A stretch of DNA of 64,000 nucleotides from Blasia pusilla (lineage: Eukaryota; Marchantiophyta; Marchantiopsida; Blasiales). Shown piece by piece: positions 1 to 13,239 of this stretch. A program made the position numbers and the translations under genes. How positions within the stretch are numbered: the first letter of the stretch is position 1; each line of letters opens with the position of its first letter. Location: NCBI GenBank assembly GCA_050084515.1, contig CM114273.1, forward strand, positions 22,754,001 through 22,818,000. Direction: 5' to 3'. The notes beneath the pieces were generated by a model that did no database searches, had not been told where the DNA came from, and saw nothing but the letters and a program-made list of their open reading frames with translations.

Positions 1-1479
<1,479 letters not shown>

Positions 1480-2560
1480 TGTTCGACATTTTGGAGGGTA
1501 TGAACGCGGAGATTGACTGGAAGAGTGTGTATCCAGATCCATGGTTGGACTATGTCAAAGGCATGTACTGCCTCCTCGATGACATCGTTGGAATGTACCA
1601 TGTCACCAATTTGGAATTTGGATTCTTGTCTGACTTTGAGGACACCATCCCATGCTCAAAGGGTGCCCACTTGCATCCCCTCTATTGCTTGGTTGCCATA
1701 CTTGGAGTTGCTCCAAGTTTTCAATTGCTTTGTGAACTATTCTTCATCCATTCCCAACGAGCTCGGTTGGCTGTTGAACTCTCTCCGACTGCTGACTTTC
1801 CAAGGAAACCCGGGTCTGCAAGGTGCCATTCCTACTCAGATCGGCAACCTCACGCTCTTGCAAAGGCTGATAATCATTGCAAACAACATCTCGGGCCCCA
1901 TCGCGTAGGAGCTGGGGAGTCTCGTGAACTTGTTGTAGCTCGACTTGAGCAGAAATCTCTTGGAAGGGACCATCCCTAGAGCTATAGGATAGCTCCAGAG
2001 CCTTGTAATCTTGGATGTTGATGACAACTCCCTCTCCAATATTCTGCCTCCTCTCGGTGGACTCCTCAATCTTCTCCAAATGGCGCTCATTCACAATCAT
2101 TTCAATGGAGCCATCTCGGAGGATCTGGGACTTTTGTCAGCGCTCACCTACTTAGATCTGAGCTTCAACAACCTCACCGGAGGTGTGCCATAGTCGTTTT
2201 TTGGCTTGAAGAATCTGCAAGATCTCTTCCTTGAGAGCAACGACATGCGCTCCCAGAAAGCTCATTGCTGAGCTTTCTGGGAGCTATGTCGAGTCTCTCC
2301 AGGCTCAATTTTGCACAGTATAGGTTCATCGGTGAGATACCTTCCTCCCTGAGGCAATTGGAGAATCTCCGTGTACTCGTCCTGAGAGGCAACAAACTCT
2401 CTGGTCATATTCGTGCAGTCTTGGTGGGCTTCCTCATATTTACCAATTGGACTTGAGCGAGAACAACCTCACAAGACATGTTCCATTTACGTTCGAGTGG
2501 AATGGTTCAACACTTCCGGTCGCAACATCAAAATTGGTCTAATTTCCAGTGTCATCCTTT
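1480..2560 (+). pseudogene. LRR protein pseudogene, PII-2-like
   Basis: This is a decayed leucine-rich-repeat protein of the PIRIFORMOSPORA INDICA-INSENSITIVE 2-like plant family, which are extracellular or membrane-anchored LRR proteins. The N-terminal cap is seen first, with an IDWKSVYPDPW segment and a following YHVTNLEFG segment, which match the family's pre-LRR region. It is followed by at least six LRRs (GNPGLQGAIPTQIGNLTLLQ, LDLSFNNLTGGVP and LRQLENLRVLVLRGNKLSGH are typical). The tail at about 2450-2540 still reads as ENNLTRHVPFTFEWNGS in another frame. The sequence is broken by in-frame TAG codons at 1906, 1936, 1990 and 2191 and by at least two frame changes. The TAGs fall where the LRR consensus tolerates Gln, so CAG-to-TAG change is likely (inference). 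No intron is apparent. The family assignment rests on recalled motifs and was not searched. Confidence 0.75.
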
Positions 2561-3298
2561 CACAGGTTCTACTGAGCTCGCCTTTAATTTTCTCCCGCTT
2601 GGTTGTTGTGATCTTTTGTTGTTTTTTCTGGCCTCTTTTCCCGCAATGTGAACCGACGAAAATTGACTCGTTCTTGCTTGAGGTAAGAAAATTTCTCTAC
2701 AGGATACTCGCCCAATGCAGTGTAGAAATATAGAGGCTAGGACTCTTGATTTCATAGGCTTCCATCCAATCGCAGTTAAAGGCTTAATCACCACTGTTTA
2801 CGCCATGTGTCCTCCGCCTTCATCTCTTATTTCCTAGACATATTTGGAGCGTTGTATTCGGATCTGTGAGGCAAGAAGGTCCCGCTACTAGTTTCTACGA
2901 TGCATCATTTGAAGCATTTGGTGGCCAAAAATCTAAGAGCATGATAGGATAAAGAGGTCGATCGATGGGCAAGCAGGGAGGAGAATTAAAGTGGTGGTTG
3001 TTGTCAACAGTGAGTGTCCACTTTCAATTATCTTTGAATTTGTTGCTTATGGACTTTTGGGTTTAGTGGTGTGGCTCCCTCTCCTATTCTCTACACGGCA
3101 ACTTCTAAGATGTCGTTTGATAGACAATGGTGGTGTTGTGATCTCATGTCTTTTTGGATCTGGCAGACTTTGTTAAAAGCTAGAAGCGACAAATCCAGGT
3201 ATAATTGTCCCCCAATTTAGCACTATCTTGCACGCGTGCACAAGGGAAGAGAATGCACTATTGAATTAGGGCCTGCCTTAGCGTGTTGACCACCGACT

Positions 3299-3302
<4 letters not shown>
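2561..3302. other. No recognisable gene
   Basis: Only short frames without motifs are seen. No repeat structure was recognised. Confidence 0.4.

Positions 3303-3380
<78 letters not shown>
3303..3380. repeat. (GA)n microsatellite, about 39 units
   Basis: A pure GA dinucleotide run of about 78 bp, in the opposite strand sense to the CT tract at 490-686. The two tracts bracket the LRR pseudogene. Confidence 0.97.
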
Positions 3381-3381
<1 letters not shown>

Positions 3382-3632
3382 GATGGTGTTTGAAGGTCGA
3401 CTCGGGAAATAAAGTGAATACAATCTTTGGTGGTATTTGATGTCAGCATGGGAGGTCATCGGGATTGCTGTAGCACCAATGAAGTGGTGAGAATATGGTC
3501 GGTGGTGCAATGACGAGAAGCTCAACTTTACTGTTCAAAAACTCCAACTATCTATTCACTATGAGTTGGATTTGAAGCATCCAATTGTTCTTCGTAATCT
3601 CAAAGTACCTAGTGTGGGGTGATCCAAACGCC

Positions 3633-4125
3633 ATGACAATCCAAGCGTATGCGAGCTTCTACACTCAATGGCTTGATAAAGTAAAGAGCGTGATTGAACC
3701 ACTTCGTCAATCTATGGACAACCGAAAATCAGATGCTTAGATTTCGAGGTTGGTTGAAGCGTGTTATGAAATGCACGCCAAGTGCGTGGATGCAAAGATC
3801 AATGCAGCTCAAGAGGATGCTGTGTATGTTGTTGCACGAATGTGGAGAACGTCTCTAGAGGCTGCATTCTTATGGATGGGAGGGTGGAGACCGACAACGG
3901 AAATGGTTCTCACTTACTCGCTTATGGGATTACAAGTAGAGAATGAGCTCAGGAAGCTCTTGGAAGGAATTGTGGTTCCCTCCATGGCAGCTCTTTCCAC
4001 TAAGCAGTTGGCAAAATTGAACGCGCTACAGTAGAAAGCGAGGGATGGAGAAGACAAAATTTCCAACCGACTGGCTATTTTGCAGGTGAGAGAGTCATTA
4101 AGTAGTTCTAGTTGTAGCCTTGTGC
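3633..4125 (+). pseudogene. DOG1-domain protein pseudogene
   Basis: The frame from the ATG at 3633 encodes a DOG1 domain (the DELAY OF GERMINATION 1 / TGA-bZIP C-terminal type, a nuclear plant regulatory domain). Visible family signatures, in order, are a FYTQWLDKVKSVIEPL segment, a CYEMHAKCVDAKINAAQEDA helix, the hallmark WRTSLEAAFLWMGGWRPT, then ALSTKQLAKLNALQ and the closing DKISNRLAILQ. Two in-frame TAG codons interrupt it, at 3738-3740 and 4032-4034, with no frameshift between them. Both sit where Gln would fit. No bZIP region is seen upstream, so this is a DOG1-only protein or a fragment. It is intronless as read, so it could be a retrocopy (inference). Confidence 0.8.
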
Positions 4126-6147
4126 GATAGATCTCGAGCTCTGATTAGATGGTGCTAAAGACTGGGATGGATGTAGAGGCAGGAAGAAGTGAAGAAAGTA
4201 ACACATGACATGAGGAAGACTGTCATAAAGTGCGAGTGTTGAACATCCAGAGTGTTGATGCAGAGCTTCTAGGTACCAACCAAAGAATTCTTTAGGACAA
4301 GATAAAGCTACTGTGATTGATTTGAATCCTCTAAAGCCGATGCTTCCCAATGCAACAACTTTGGGCAGTTAATCTAGGCTATTAAACCTGAGATACAACT
4401 CGTTGATGCCAGCTTATAAATTTCACTGATGTGTGTTAATCTTATTTTTTAAAATTTCGTACAAGTTAACATAGAATGACAATAGGTGTCAACCTGCTGT
4501 CACGTAAGGTGCGGAAGTTTCATTGCATTTATCTTCCTGATTTTCTGGAATCTGATAGGAGAGATCACTCAGGCAACTAGGATCATGATTATTGATAAAC
4601 TCTAAATATGGGAGGAATGTGATCAAATTTTTTATAGAATGAATCTCTATTGGTACTTCTCCAAACTCAGCCGGTAGCAGGTTGTAAGTGGTTATTTTCT
4701 TGAATCCAGAGCATTGCTCATGAATAGATGAAAAATTTTTGGGGGATATCTAGTTCCTTGGATCCTAGACTTCAAAAGTGTGGACCGTGGATGGAATGAG
4801 TGGATTTTAAGAGTTGGAATGTTTTTTGGTGTATGCCATATTTCCATTCTTCTGCAATTTGATTCCAGCAGATGAAGTCATCCCAACCCTGCATTAGCTT
4901 GGCTGTAGTTGTGGTCGTCCTCCCATGGTTTTTGGATTTGAGCCTTGAACCCAAGACCCTAGGTAGATGCATTGACCCAAAATCTCTATAGTTTCCTTGC
5001 TCAATCCTTGTTCGTACATCATAACTACTAAGCTGCTAGGAGTCAAGAGCCAAAGATGACTCTTCTAGTATTTTTGCAGATTTATTTCCATTCTCGGTTT
5101 ATTGCAGGATTCCCATAGTGCCTTCACATATAAGCTCACTCTCATAGCCATTCACCCACTCTTACAAGATAACCCAATGCCTTTGACGCATACTTTCTAT
5201 AAGACCATTGGGTTCCTAGTCTATAAGATTGGATGAATGGCATTCATCTGCAACTCATGTAGGAATCCTTGTTGAATGGCAGTATAGAACATTATGGTGA
5301 GTGTCAAAAAAATAACATCATTTGCTATTTTGAATGTCTGAGCTTGACAACGAAGGTCATCCTCAGGCATATTGTGTAACCTTCAGCTACCTATTTGGTT
5401 TTTGAAGGTTGAAGAAGTCTAGCAGATCCTTGTACCTATCGAGCAGCGGAATGATAAGCAAGGCCATGTTAAAATGTTACAACTGGCAACCAAATATGAT
5501 CCATACCTGAAGATCCTCTAGGGGGATGTCGCCCTTCCTATTTCTTGATGTTCTCAAGAGTGTGTTTGGTTGTATTTGAATTTCTCGGCAAGTTCAAAAT
5601 TCTTATTAGAAATTTAATTGCATTTCCTCCAAGGGAGAAAATGTTTGAATTTTCTCAGCATATGTCGAGTGTATATAGAACGTGGTTTTAAGACACTCAC
5701 ATTCTGTTCTTTTTGCATTTACCCTTTGTAGTTGAGTGGTGCCATATTGTTGGTTCTGTGGCCTTATTCCAAATTGTATTTTATGCTTAGATGTATGCTT
5801 TAGTGTTGCAATTCAAAACAAAAATCGACATAATAATTTCAGTAATTCAGATCCAATTACAAGTAAAAGATCTTTCTAAAGGCATTAATAAATTCATAAA
5901 AAATTCCAAAAAAGAAATCTATACTTATTACTAGTCATATCAATGTTAATGGTGAAGGGAGCTTTCATTCCCACCTAGTAAGTAAAAGTGACTCATTCAG
6001 TCCTATTGCACTGACTATATGACTCATTCTGTCCTTATCGCAACTCCCCCAGTTATATTGTTATGTCTACACTAGTTGTAGGGCCTTCTACTCTAGTCAT
6101 GTGTCACTACTCGGAAAGTGATTAAATGTGATTGCATGAGTACATTA
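4126..6147. other. AT-rich interval without recognisable genes
   Basis: No protein motif was recognised. From about 5930 the motif TGACTA/TAGTCAT begins to recur and it continues into the CACTA-like element that follows. The repeat domain may therefore start before 6148. Confidence 0.4.
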
Positions 6148-6652
6148 CACTATTGGAAAAAATTGAAATGACTACATGAGTTGCTAACTACAACTGAATC
6201 CAAAAATTTAATGTTTGGTGGAGACATGACTATTACCGCCAAGTGGATTCCTCACCCATGGAGTACACTTGTCGCATTGTCATTGGATATTATGTACCTT
6301 TACATGACTAAACATGACTATCGTAGTCATTGGTGGTAACTAGACACATACCCTAGATATGACTACATGAGTTGTCTTCCATAGTCCACGTCATTAGTGA
6401 CGTGTCACACCAATTAGTCCATGTCATATGTCATCTAAGTGATATGTCATTCATGCCCTCATGACTATACCCTCTAGTCATGTACTAGCATCCACCTAAG
6501 CAGACCATCCTAGTTAGCCTAGTCGCTAGACAAATATGGCTTGGCTTTTGTGTCTAAAGTAGTCGTTAGTCATTTCCAGTCGTAGAATGTAAAGAATGAC
6601 TCGTATGAGTCATATAACCCAGTCATAAAACCAAGGATTTCTTCTAGTAGCA
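6148..6652. mobile_element. CACTA-like MITE with TGACTA subterminal motifs
   Basis: The left end reads CACTATTGGAAAAAATTG. The reverse complement of the right end reads TGCTACTAGAAGAAATCC. They align over 18 bases with differences that are nearly all transitions, and they resemble the CACTA-superfamily terminus (CACTAC-A-GAAA). Inside, the motifs ATGACTA, TAGTCAT and ATGACTCAT recur more than a dozen times in both orientations, as expected of subterminal transposase-binding repeats. No coding capacity is visible, so the element is non-autonomous. The flanking triplets are TTA and CCA. These do not match unless one has undergone C-to-T changes, so a target duplication is not proven. Boundaries are tentative. 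Confidence 0.5.
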
Positions 6653-8085
6653 CCACTACCATGGGAGCGGGCCGGTGGGCCTAGAGAGCAAGGCGAGTAT
6701 CGTGAGCCTATGAGGCAACGGCCTGTACCGACATATGTTTCCCAGCAGGGATCAGGGTTGGCTTGTTGGACGTGTGGTGGATCACACAAGCAGAGGGACT
6801 GCCCACAGCATGGGAGAGGGTCACGGGCGCCTCCAATTGCTCAGGAGCCATAGAGGATGGTACCACCACAGTTGCAGTGTGATCATTGTCATCGATATGG
6901 TTACACTAGGGAGGTGTGTTATGATCTTCACCAGGAGGTACGTCCAGAGGTAGGCAGAGGACTTGGGGGCGAGAGAGTTGGTGGAGATCGAGTGGTGGAT
7001 GATCGTGATGGTAGAGTGCCATCACTAGTTAGAGGAGATGGAGGACATGCACCCAATGCAACGCTCTTTACGGGCATTGATAAGTTGGAGCAGAGGATTG
7101 CTACCCTGACGATGATGTAGTTGCAGGCAGGCACGGATTTGAGAGTAGCTAGTGTGGCGCCAACTTCCACATCTTACCACGATATTGGTGAGGATTTTTC
7201 GGGGATGGGATTTATGTGTAGTGCGGCTCAAGTTGAGGCTGATGCAGTGGTGACTTAGGATGCTGCGAGAGTAACCAAGCCATCGAGTGGTGGGGTTGAG
7301 ATTGACCCACAAAAGGGGACCAATGGGCGGCAGGCTAGGGTTCCCTAGTCATTCACATTGTCAGAGGCATTGCATATACCGTTGATGGTGCCTTGACGAC
7401 CAACAGTACCCATGGGTGGGACAGGTGCATCGACGTCATGAGAAGTTGGAGAGACGACTCCTAAACCGGCTTGGGTGGAGCCAGTATCGACCACACTGTT
7501 GGAGGTGGCCACCAAGGTAAGCCACGCTTGATTGTTTTCCGCTATGGCATAGGCGATCTTGGGAGTTGGACCAGGGAAGGTGTTCTGACTGGATGCCACG
7601 TTGTGTGAGCGTGGAGAGATGACTGCCTCTCGTTCAGAGGTGGTGGACTTGCCCTTGGAGCAGGTGCTAAAGACATTCCCCATTGAGTCATGGCATGCTG
7701 CAGCGGTGATGTTGGTAGATATGCCAACTAGGCCAGCCATAGAGCGAGCCAAGATCACACCAGCTGTGGTGTTGTTGGATAATTGAGCAAGAGTGTTTCG
7801 CTTGGTTAGTCCCACACGTACCGTGTACCATCCGCAGCGCGTCCTACTTGATTCAGGAGCGCAGCCCTTGATGTTAGGGAAGGCGGCATGTTTGGCGTTG
7901 GGTTTAATTCCATGTGTGAGTGGCCATTTTTAGTTTTTCTTTTCCCCTGTGTTCATGGGGTTGGGTTGCCTCTCAAGGAACTTTTCATGATTTTTGGACT
8001 CATGGTTGATGATCTCTCCACATCTTCAACAGTTCAGATCTACCATTTAAGCCTCGATGCTAAAATGAAAAATAAAAAACCTTAG
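6653..8085 (+). pseudogene. Retroelement gag-protease remnant
   Basis: One reading frame can be followed from about 6653 to 7870 without an indel. It encodes a Gln/Pro/Gly-rich segment, a zinc-knuckle-like CWTCGGSHKQRDC, a second knuckle CDHCHRYGYTREVC with Tyr where His is expected, an acidic and basic linker, and a retropepsin-type active site VLLDSGAQPLMLG at about 7841-7880. This is the gag-PR part of an LTR retrotransposon. Ten in-frame stops are present: TAG at 6851, 7118, 7256, 7346 and 7550, and TGA at 7394, 7439, 7529, 7586 and 7784. There is no TAA. The frame is lost after the protease motif, and no reverse transcriptase follows. The CACTA-like MITE abuts its 5' end. Confidence 0.7.
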
Positions 8086-8103
8086 GTAGGGTTTACGGTT
8101 TGT

Positions 8104-8157
8104 CATGACAGATGTTGTGCGTATACACAATTGTGTATACGCATAACATCTGTCATG
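8104..8157. repeat. Inverted repeat, 27-bp arms, no spacer
   Basis: The two 27-bp halves meet at AATT and are reverse complements except for one position, which would be a G-U pair in RNA. It could be a fold-back element, a cruciform-prone joint between two terminal inverted repeats, or a small hairpin RNA source. No terminator role is expected in a plant. Confidence 0.9.
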
Positions 8158-8224
8158 TCTATTAGGATATATTGACAAGATCTAGTAGAGCGCCTTCATA
8201 GATACTGGAGGATGATTCTACATC

Positions 8225-8830
8225 AAGAGGTCGAGGATGACTTGCTAAGTGCACGGATAACGTGAGAGAGCATGTTTCCTCTTCGTTTTGGCTCATTTGG
8301 AGCCATATTGAGAAACTTACTATTTTGAGTAAGTTGATTTTTTTTATACAATTGACTTTCCACTTTAGAAAGTGGCCTTGACCCGCTAGTGGGCCGCTAC
8401 ATCAAGTCAAGAGTCAAGGAGGTGACCTTGGAGCATAGGTTACCATGGAGAGAGTTTGGGAAAGGGAAAAGGATATACTTCGAAGAGAGAGAGAGTTTGA
8501 GAGCTCATTCTCTATTTGTTGAACTTCTTGGCATGAGGTGGTGGAGCTATGGTCCTCCATGCCTTGTGTGTTTAATCCAAGCCTCTCATTAGGAGAGTGG
8601 GTTTGGTTTGACATGAAAGAGAGAGAGAGAGGGATGGATGGAGTGTACACATTGATGAGACCTTGTTGATGGAGAGATCCACTTGATTTATTGGAGATAT
8701 TTTGGTAATTCTCGTCTTGATGTTTGGATGCCATGAATTAGCATGGGATTGTGCGTGTTTGTGTGTGTGTTTGGTGACAGCAATGTAGGTTGTGTAGCCA
8801 TGTGTATGTGCACGACACCACCTTGACCAA
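8225..8830 (+). repeat. LTR-like dispersed repeat, copy 1
   Basis: This segment recurs in inverted orientation at about 42310-42760 and in direct orientation, more diverged, at about 43010-43430. A partial copy lies at 9425-9545. Shared landmarks are a stretch about crossing a hill of GAGAG repeats, a segment containing ATGGAGAGATCCACTTGATT, and an end with GTTGTGTAG and ATGTGTATG close to GCACGA. It lies directly downstream of the gag-protease remnant and probably belongs to an LTR or untranslated region of the same class of element (inference). Confidence 0.6.
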
Positions 8831-9136
8831 TAAGAAACCGTCTTCTCCCAAAAATCCAGAATGAAACCAAGGGGATATAACACCATACTCCCTACCAACA
8901 CATCATACGACTCTGCCAGTGTCATAATCGCCCAAGTGCGCACCATCGCACTATCCGACTCATGCTCTCACTAAAGTCTAACCACAAACTCATGTCAAGT
9001 CATGTACTACATGGGTGGTATACCTCCAATAGAGGTCTGTATTGGAAAATAACAACTCTCAATGTTGCCTTTCCGTGATCCTTATGCCAAACTCACCAAG
9101 GATGGAGCTATAGTAAATTGCTAAACAAGCATAACT

Positions 9137-9421
9137 TGTGGGATACGGCTCTCACATACACACACCATTATGGAGAAAAAAATTTTGCAATAAGAGATTG
9201 AGTAGAGGGTGGTCCCCTTCTCAATTATATAGGATATGTACAAGAAACCCTAACCCTAATTGTAACCATAATCTTGAGTTATACTAACTGTGGTTAACTA
9301 ATCCTAGTCAAGATAATCATGCTTATTAATTGACTAACCAAGATTAAGCTTTCCTACGTCATGTGAATAGCAAATATAACAATTCATGTGTCCAATGAGC
9401 TTTGCTATAACTAAGTCTTCA
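9137..9421 (-). mobile_element. Solo copia-type LTR (minus orientation)
   Basis: The reverse complement matches the LTR that follows the copia RNase H fragment at 34230-34507. Both begin TGAAGA, contain GGAAGCTTAATCTTGGTTAG, carry repeated CTAACCCTAATT-like sequence, and end near TCCCACA. No coding region adjoins it, so it is a solo LTR. The flanks (ATAAC-like and ATAGG) do not give a clear target duplication. The telomere-like CCCTAA strings inside are part of the LTR and are not telomeric. Confidence 0.65.
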
Positions 9422-9424
9422 ATA

Positions 9425-10845
9425 GGGGCTTGGGGAAAGGAAGGGTAGACCTCAAGGAGAGAGAGAGTTTGGGAGCTCATTCTCTCTTTGTTGAACCTCC
9501 TTTGCATAAAGGAGTGGATCTATGGTGCCCCTTGTCTTGTGAGTTATTCCATTCCCTCATCACATACTGCTATATTCAAAACACTTTGTGAGTCGTAGAA
9601 GCCACAACTTGGCCTTAGTATAGTTACAATGGACTCGAATGGACCCTAAAATTAGATCACAAATTAGGATTGTAACATGGTTCAAAAGTTACGTTTTCTT
9701 ACACTTGGAGCTAAGTCATAGTTTAGTTGCAATTTAGCTATTCTTCAATCGCAAAAGGCTCACAAGGTGCTTGTAAATGACTCCCAATTTTTTTGCAGCT
9801 TAATGACCCATTTGTGAGTATGAGAAATAGCAAAAAATTGACTCTCAACTCACTTGCAAAATAGTCATAAAAATATAAGTCCAAGTAGTGGCTTTCTATA
9901 CTTGCAAATTACTCAAATAAAAAATGTGTTTTCAGCTCTTCTTTTGCTTACTTTGAACTCATTTTGGGATCTATTAAATACATTTTTAGGAGGGATTTTG
10001 GCTCCTTCAAATTTTTTCTCAGGTATGATTTCTTTTCTTTTCTCATCCTCATTTCTTATAGTTTAGAACTAATAATTTTGGAAAAAAAACATGTAATAGT
10101 AGAAATGGTACCTTATTCATCTACACTTATTTCAACATCAAGAAAAATCCTACTGAGAAAAAGTCTCAAGACTCAGCTCCACTTTACAAAAAAATGTTGC
10201 AAAGTGAGGAAAGTCACGAAAAGTTGGTTGGATTCACCGATACACTCTGATATAGGCAAGCTACTTGGGGAGATTGGTCAAGGCTTACGGAAGAGGCTTC
10301 CTAGGGAGAGGGTACGCACTTAGGAAGATTTGACTTGATTAAGGTTTGGTTTTTTTTCAACTACATATGGAACGCGCAATCGATTAAGTCTTTGGGATCA
10401 AACCTAAGTCCTATGATTTCAAAGCTCAAGGTTGTGTGCGCTTCGGGGCTTGGTATTCTGGTAGGAGATAGTAAGAGAGGAGAGGAAGAGAGGAAGAGAG
10501 GAAGAGAGGAGAGTCTCTCTAGAAAAAATAGGGCCAAATCCTTAAACTCTCTTCAAAACTTTCTTCAATTTTTGAGGTTTCTTCCCTACTTCAAATGAAA
10601 GAAATTTTTCAAAGAGAGTAAGAACTCCACCATAGTGGGCTCTTTATCCAAGACTCCCACTCTCATCCCCAACACTTTGTGAGAATCTAACATCCAGTCA
10701 TGATAGACTTGTGATTCCGATGGGACTACAATGAAGAAAACGAGGCTAGGAGTTGCGAAGAATGAATTGAAAATTATGGTAATGAATTGTGAAAAATGAG
10801 AGTGTTAAGATTTCATTTTTGCAAGGAAATTATAGTACCTAAGCT
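9425..10845. other. No recognisable gene; partial LTR-like repeat at the left edge
   Basis: 9425-9545 is a fragment of the LTR-like repeat also found at 8225. A short GAGAGGAA purine repeat lies at about 10470-10515. The remainder is AT-rich and no motif was recognised. Confidence 0.4.
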
Positions 10846-12190
10846 TGCAACCTCTCAGAAAATCAGATATTCCAGAAGTATGCTTTGAAGAAAATGGGGG
10901 AGCAAGAGCAAACTATATTAGCATTCTTCCGAGCTTGCATGCCATCTTCCAAAGTTTTGGAAACTTCACATCCATTTGAAGAAGGATCTTGACAAGGGAT
11001 TCCATTTTGCCCTACAACCCATCTGAATCTGACAAGTTGGAAGATATGATAAGTCCATGGTGCAAACGTAAACAAAATCAGTAAAAGCGCTTACAACCTG
11101 TCAAAATCCGACAGCTTGCAAGCACTGTCTTTTTTGTGTTTATCTTCCAACCCATCAAAATCCGACCGTTTGCAAGATAAAGTTGTTACGAGGGATTTCC
11201 TTTGACAAGTTTGAACCTATGCAACTTCTTTGAATCGGACTTGTTGCAAGACGTGGCATCAATCGAGAAGATGTTCCTAGCGTCACCTTAGAGTAGACAT
11301 GCATGGAAGCGCTGGGCTAGTATTGTGGCAGATTTTAGGAGTGTACAAGAGGATGTCAAAAGTGGAAGATGCTGAAAATCCAAATGAAGAATAGAAAACC
11401 CAAAAAATGAAACAATCATAAGGGAATCAACCTGAGTCATGCAACGTGTCGAAATCCGACATGTAGTAAGAATCCAACACGTCTTAGAAATAATGTGTTA
11501 GAGAAGAATGGTGTGAAGATAATGGGGGAACAAGGTGAAAGTGAAGATGCCTGCCAGAATGCCTGAAAAGTTGGACTAACAGGAAAAGAAAATCACTCAA
11601 GCAGCCAACCTGTCGGAATCGGACAAGTTGCTTGAATGGATGACAGAAAATGGGGTTTCAAAAAAGGTTGCAAGAGAGTCATGGTAGTAACTTCATCAAC
11701 CTGGTCTACAAATATCACAAGACACAAGAATTTGTGCATACATCTGTAGTCATCCAAGTTCAGTTTTTGGCTTCCAACCTATTGACGTGCAACGGGTTCA
11801 CAGAAACAAAATCACAGACCCTTCAAATCAATCCAGAAAACATTACAAACATGCCCCAGAGAAGAAAAAATTTCAACTCCACTCGCTACCTGCACACAAA
11901 CAACCCATCGGAAACCGACGGGTTGCTATAGCAGGAAATCATCATTTTGCAACTTCTCCGAATTCCAAATGTCACAAACTTAGTTCATGGGTTGCAACCC
12001 GTCGATTTCCGACGAGTTGCAAACCTTGTCCAAGAATTGCAACTTGTCAGAATCCGAGAAATTCCAAACTCGCTCATTGGTCCCTCATTTTTATGGTCGC
12101 AAATTGGGGCTGTGGTTTGCAACCAGATCGTAATCCGACAGTCCCTGGTTCTCTGGTTTGCAACCCGTCGGAATCCGACGTGTTGCACAA
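10846..12190. repeat. Array of ~27-bp palindromic motifs, block 1
   Basis: About a dozen copies of a dyad motif occur, with consensus arms GCAACCCGTCGG and CCGACGGGTTGC around 2-3 central bases (AAT or GAT). Good copies are at 11900-11926, 11995-12021 and 12160-12186. Degenerate copies lie near 10853, 11022, 11094, 11147, 11221, 11434, 11606, 12037 and 12117. They are separated by 40-290 bp of unrelated sequence, so this is an iteron-like array and not a simple tandem repeat. It sits 3' of the methyltransferase-like gene. Confidence 0.85.
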
Positions 12191-12329
12191 TAAACAACAT
12201 CGAGTAGATAGGCCAACACAATCGACATGAACGAACAAAAATTCAACCAAAGTTTACAAAACCCATCATGGTGCAAAAACTTCTTGTTATTTATTACATC
12301 CGAGGGAAGCTCGAAAATGTATATTTTAT

Positions 12330-13181
12330 CTAGTCTATGATTTCTTCACCCTTGTCATCTATAAATTTACTCCTAACTCTCCTAGGTTCCTCTACAAAAG
12401 GAATGTCTTGGGATACAAGTGGCTCCTCTGGCCGATTGTAGAGAGGGATTGTAAATGTTGGGAAATTCGAGAGCCTTGGGCCCCCCCTAGGTACACCATA
12501 ATGGTCCCATGTAAGATGATTTGAGTCCCAACACCTTCCTCGACAGTTAATCTTGTATGCTTTGCAAGGTAACACCCATCCAATATCAATATGTGCTGCG
12601 CCCTTGAAAACCACTAAATCCCAACTCCAAAATGCTTCAATCAAGTTGGCTCCGATAAATCTTTGAACTCAGTTGTCATCGTTTGAGAGCTCTTCCAAAA
12701 TTACTATTGGCTTTGCCCTCTCGATTTTTGGAATTGTAGGAAGTGACAATGGTGTCACTATCAATGGTGGCTCTGGAGCTAGAGCAGTTGGCTTTGGAGG
12801 CAAGTTGTATACTCCCACTAGCCTCTCGTAATCTGCCTTTGCCTCTTTGCAAAGGTCAAAAAGTTCTAGCCTTCCCTCAAGGCAGAGAATGTTCTTGCCA
12901 TTCAGCCAGGCGCCTTTGATACTCGCCCCTAATAGGCCCACTAAGTCAAAGACCAAGTCACCTGGCCTCGAGCAAAGCTCCATGAGCATTTGCATCAAGG
13001 TAGGTGACTTCTCCCTTCCTCCAAGTAAGGCGGTCCCTTCTTGCATGAAAATTCCCGGGGGGGAATTGTAGAGACTATCTAAGTTGTAGCCATCGGAGCA
13101 TGGATCCATTGGATCCAGGATCTGGAACACCTGGAAGTTGTGCTCGAGCCTTACAAAGCAATAGACAAATGAGTGGTCCAT
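12330..13181 (-). other. Methyltransferase last exon with FxGxG-type motif
   Basis: The exon opens after an AG acceptor at 13182 and is in phase with the previous exon. It reads MDHSFVYCFVRLEHNFQVFQ, a target-recognition-like part, EKSPTLMQMLMELC, and then PGDLVFDLVGLLGASIKGAW followed by LCLEGRLELFDLCKEA. The last two are the SAM-binding FxGxG strand-loop-helix and the acidic end of the next strand of a beta-class amino-methyltransferase. VGLLG replaces FGGSG. One TGA at 12669 separates the body from a C-terminal extension that ends PFVEEPRRVRSKFIDDKGEE. Apart from that stop, the 852-bp exon is open. Confidence 0.6.
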
Positions 13182-13239
13182 CTATGAACAAGCAAGTGGA
13201 AAATAATGTCAGAAAAAAGAAAAAGGTAGTAGACCGCTG

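Noticed and set aside
9240-9260. Telomeric CCCTAA repeats
   Set aside because: Only a few units, and they are part of the copia LTR, where the same strings recur near 34340-34400.
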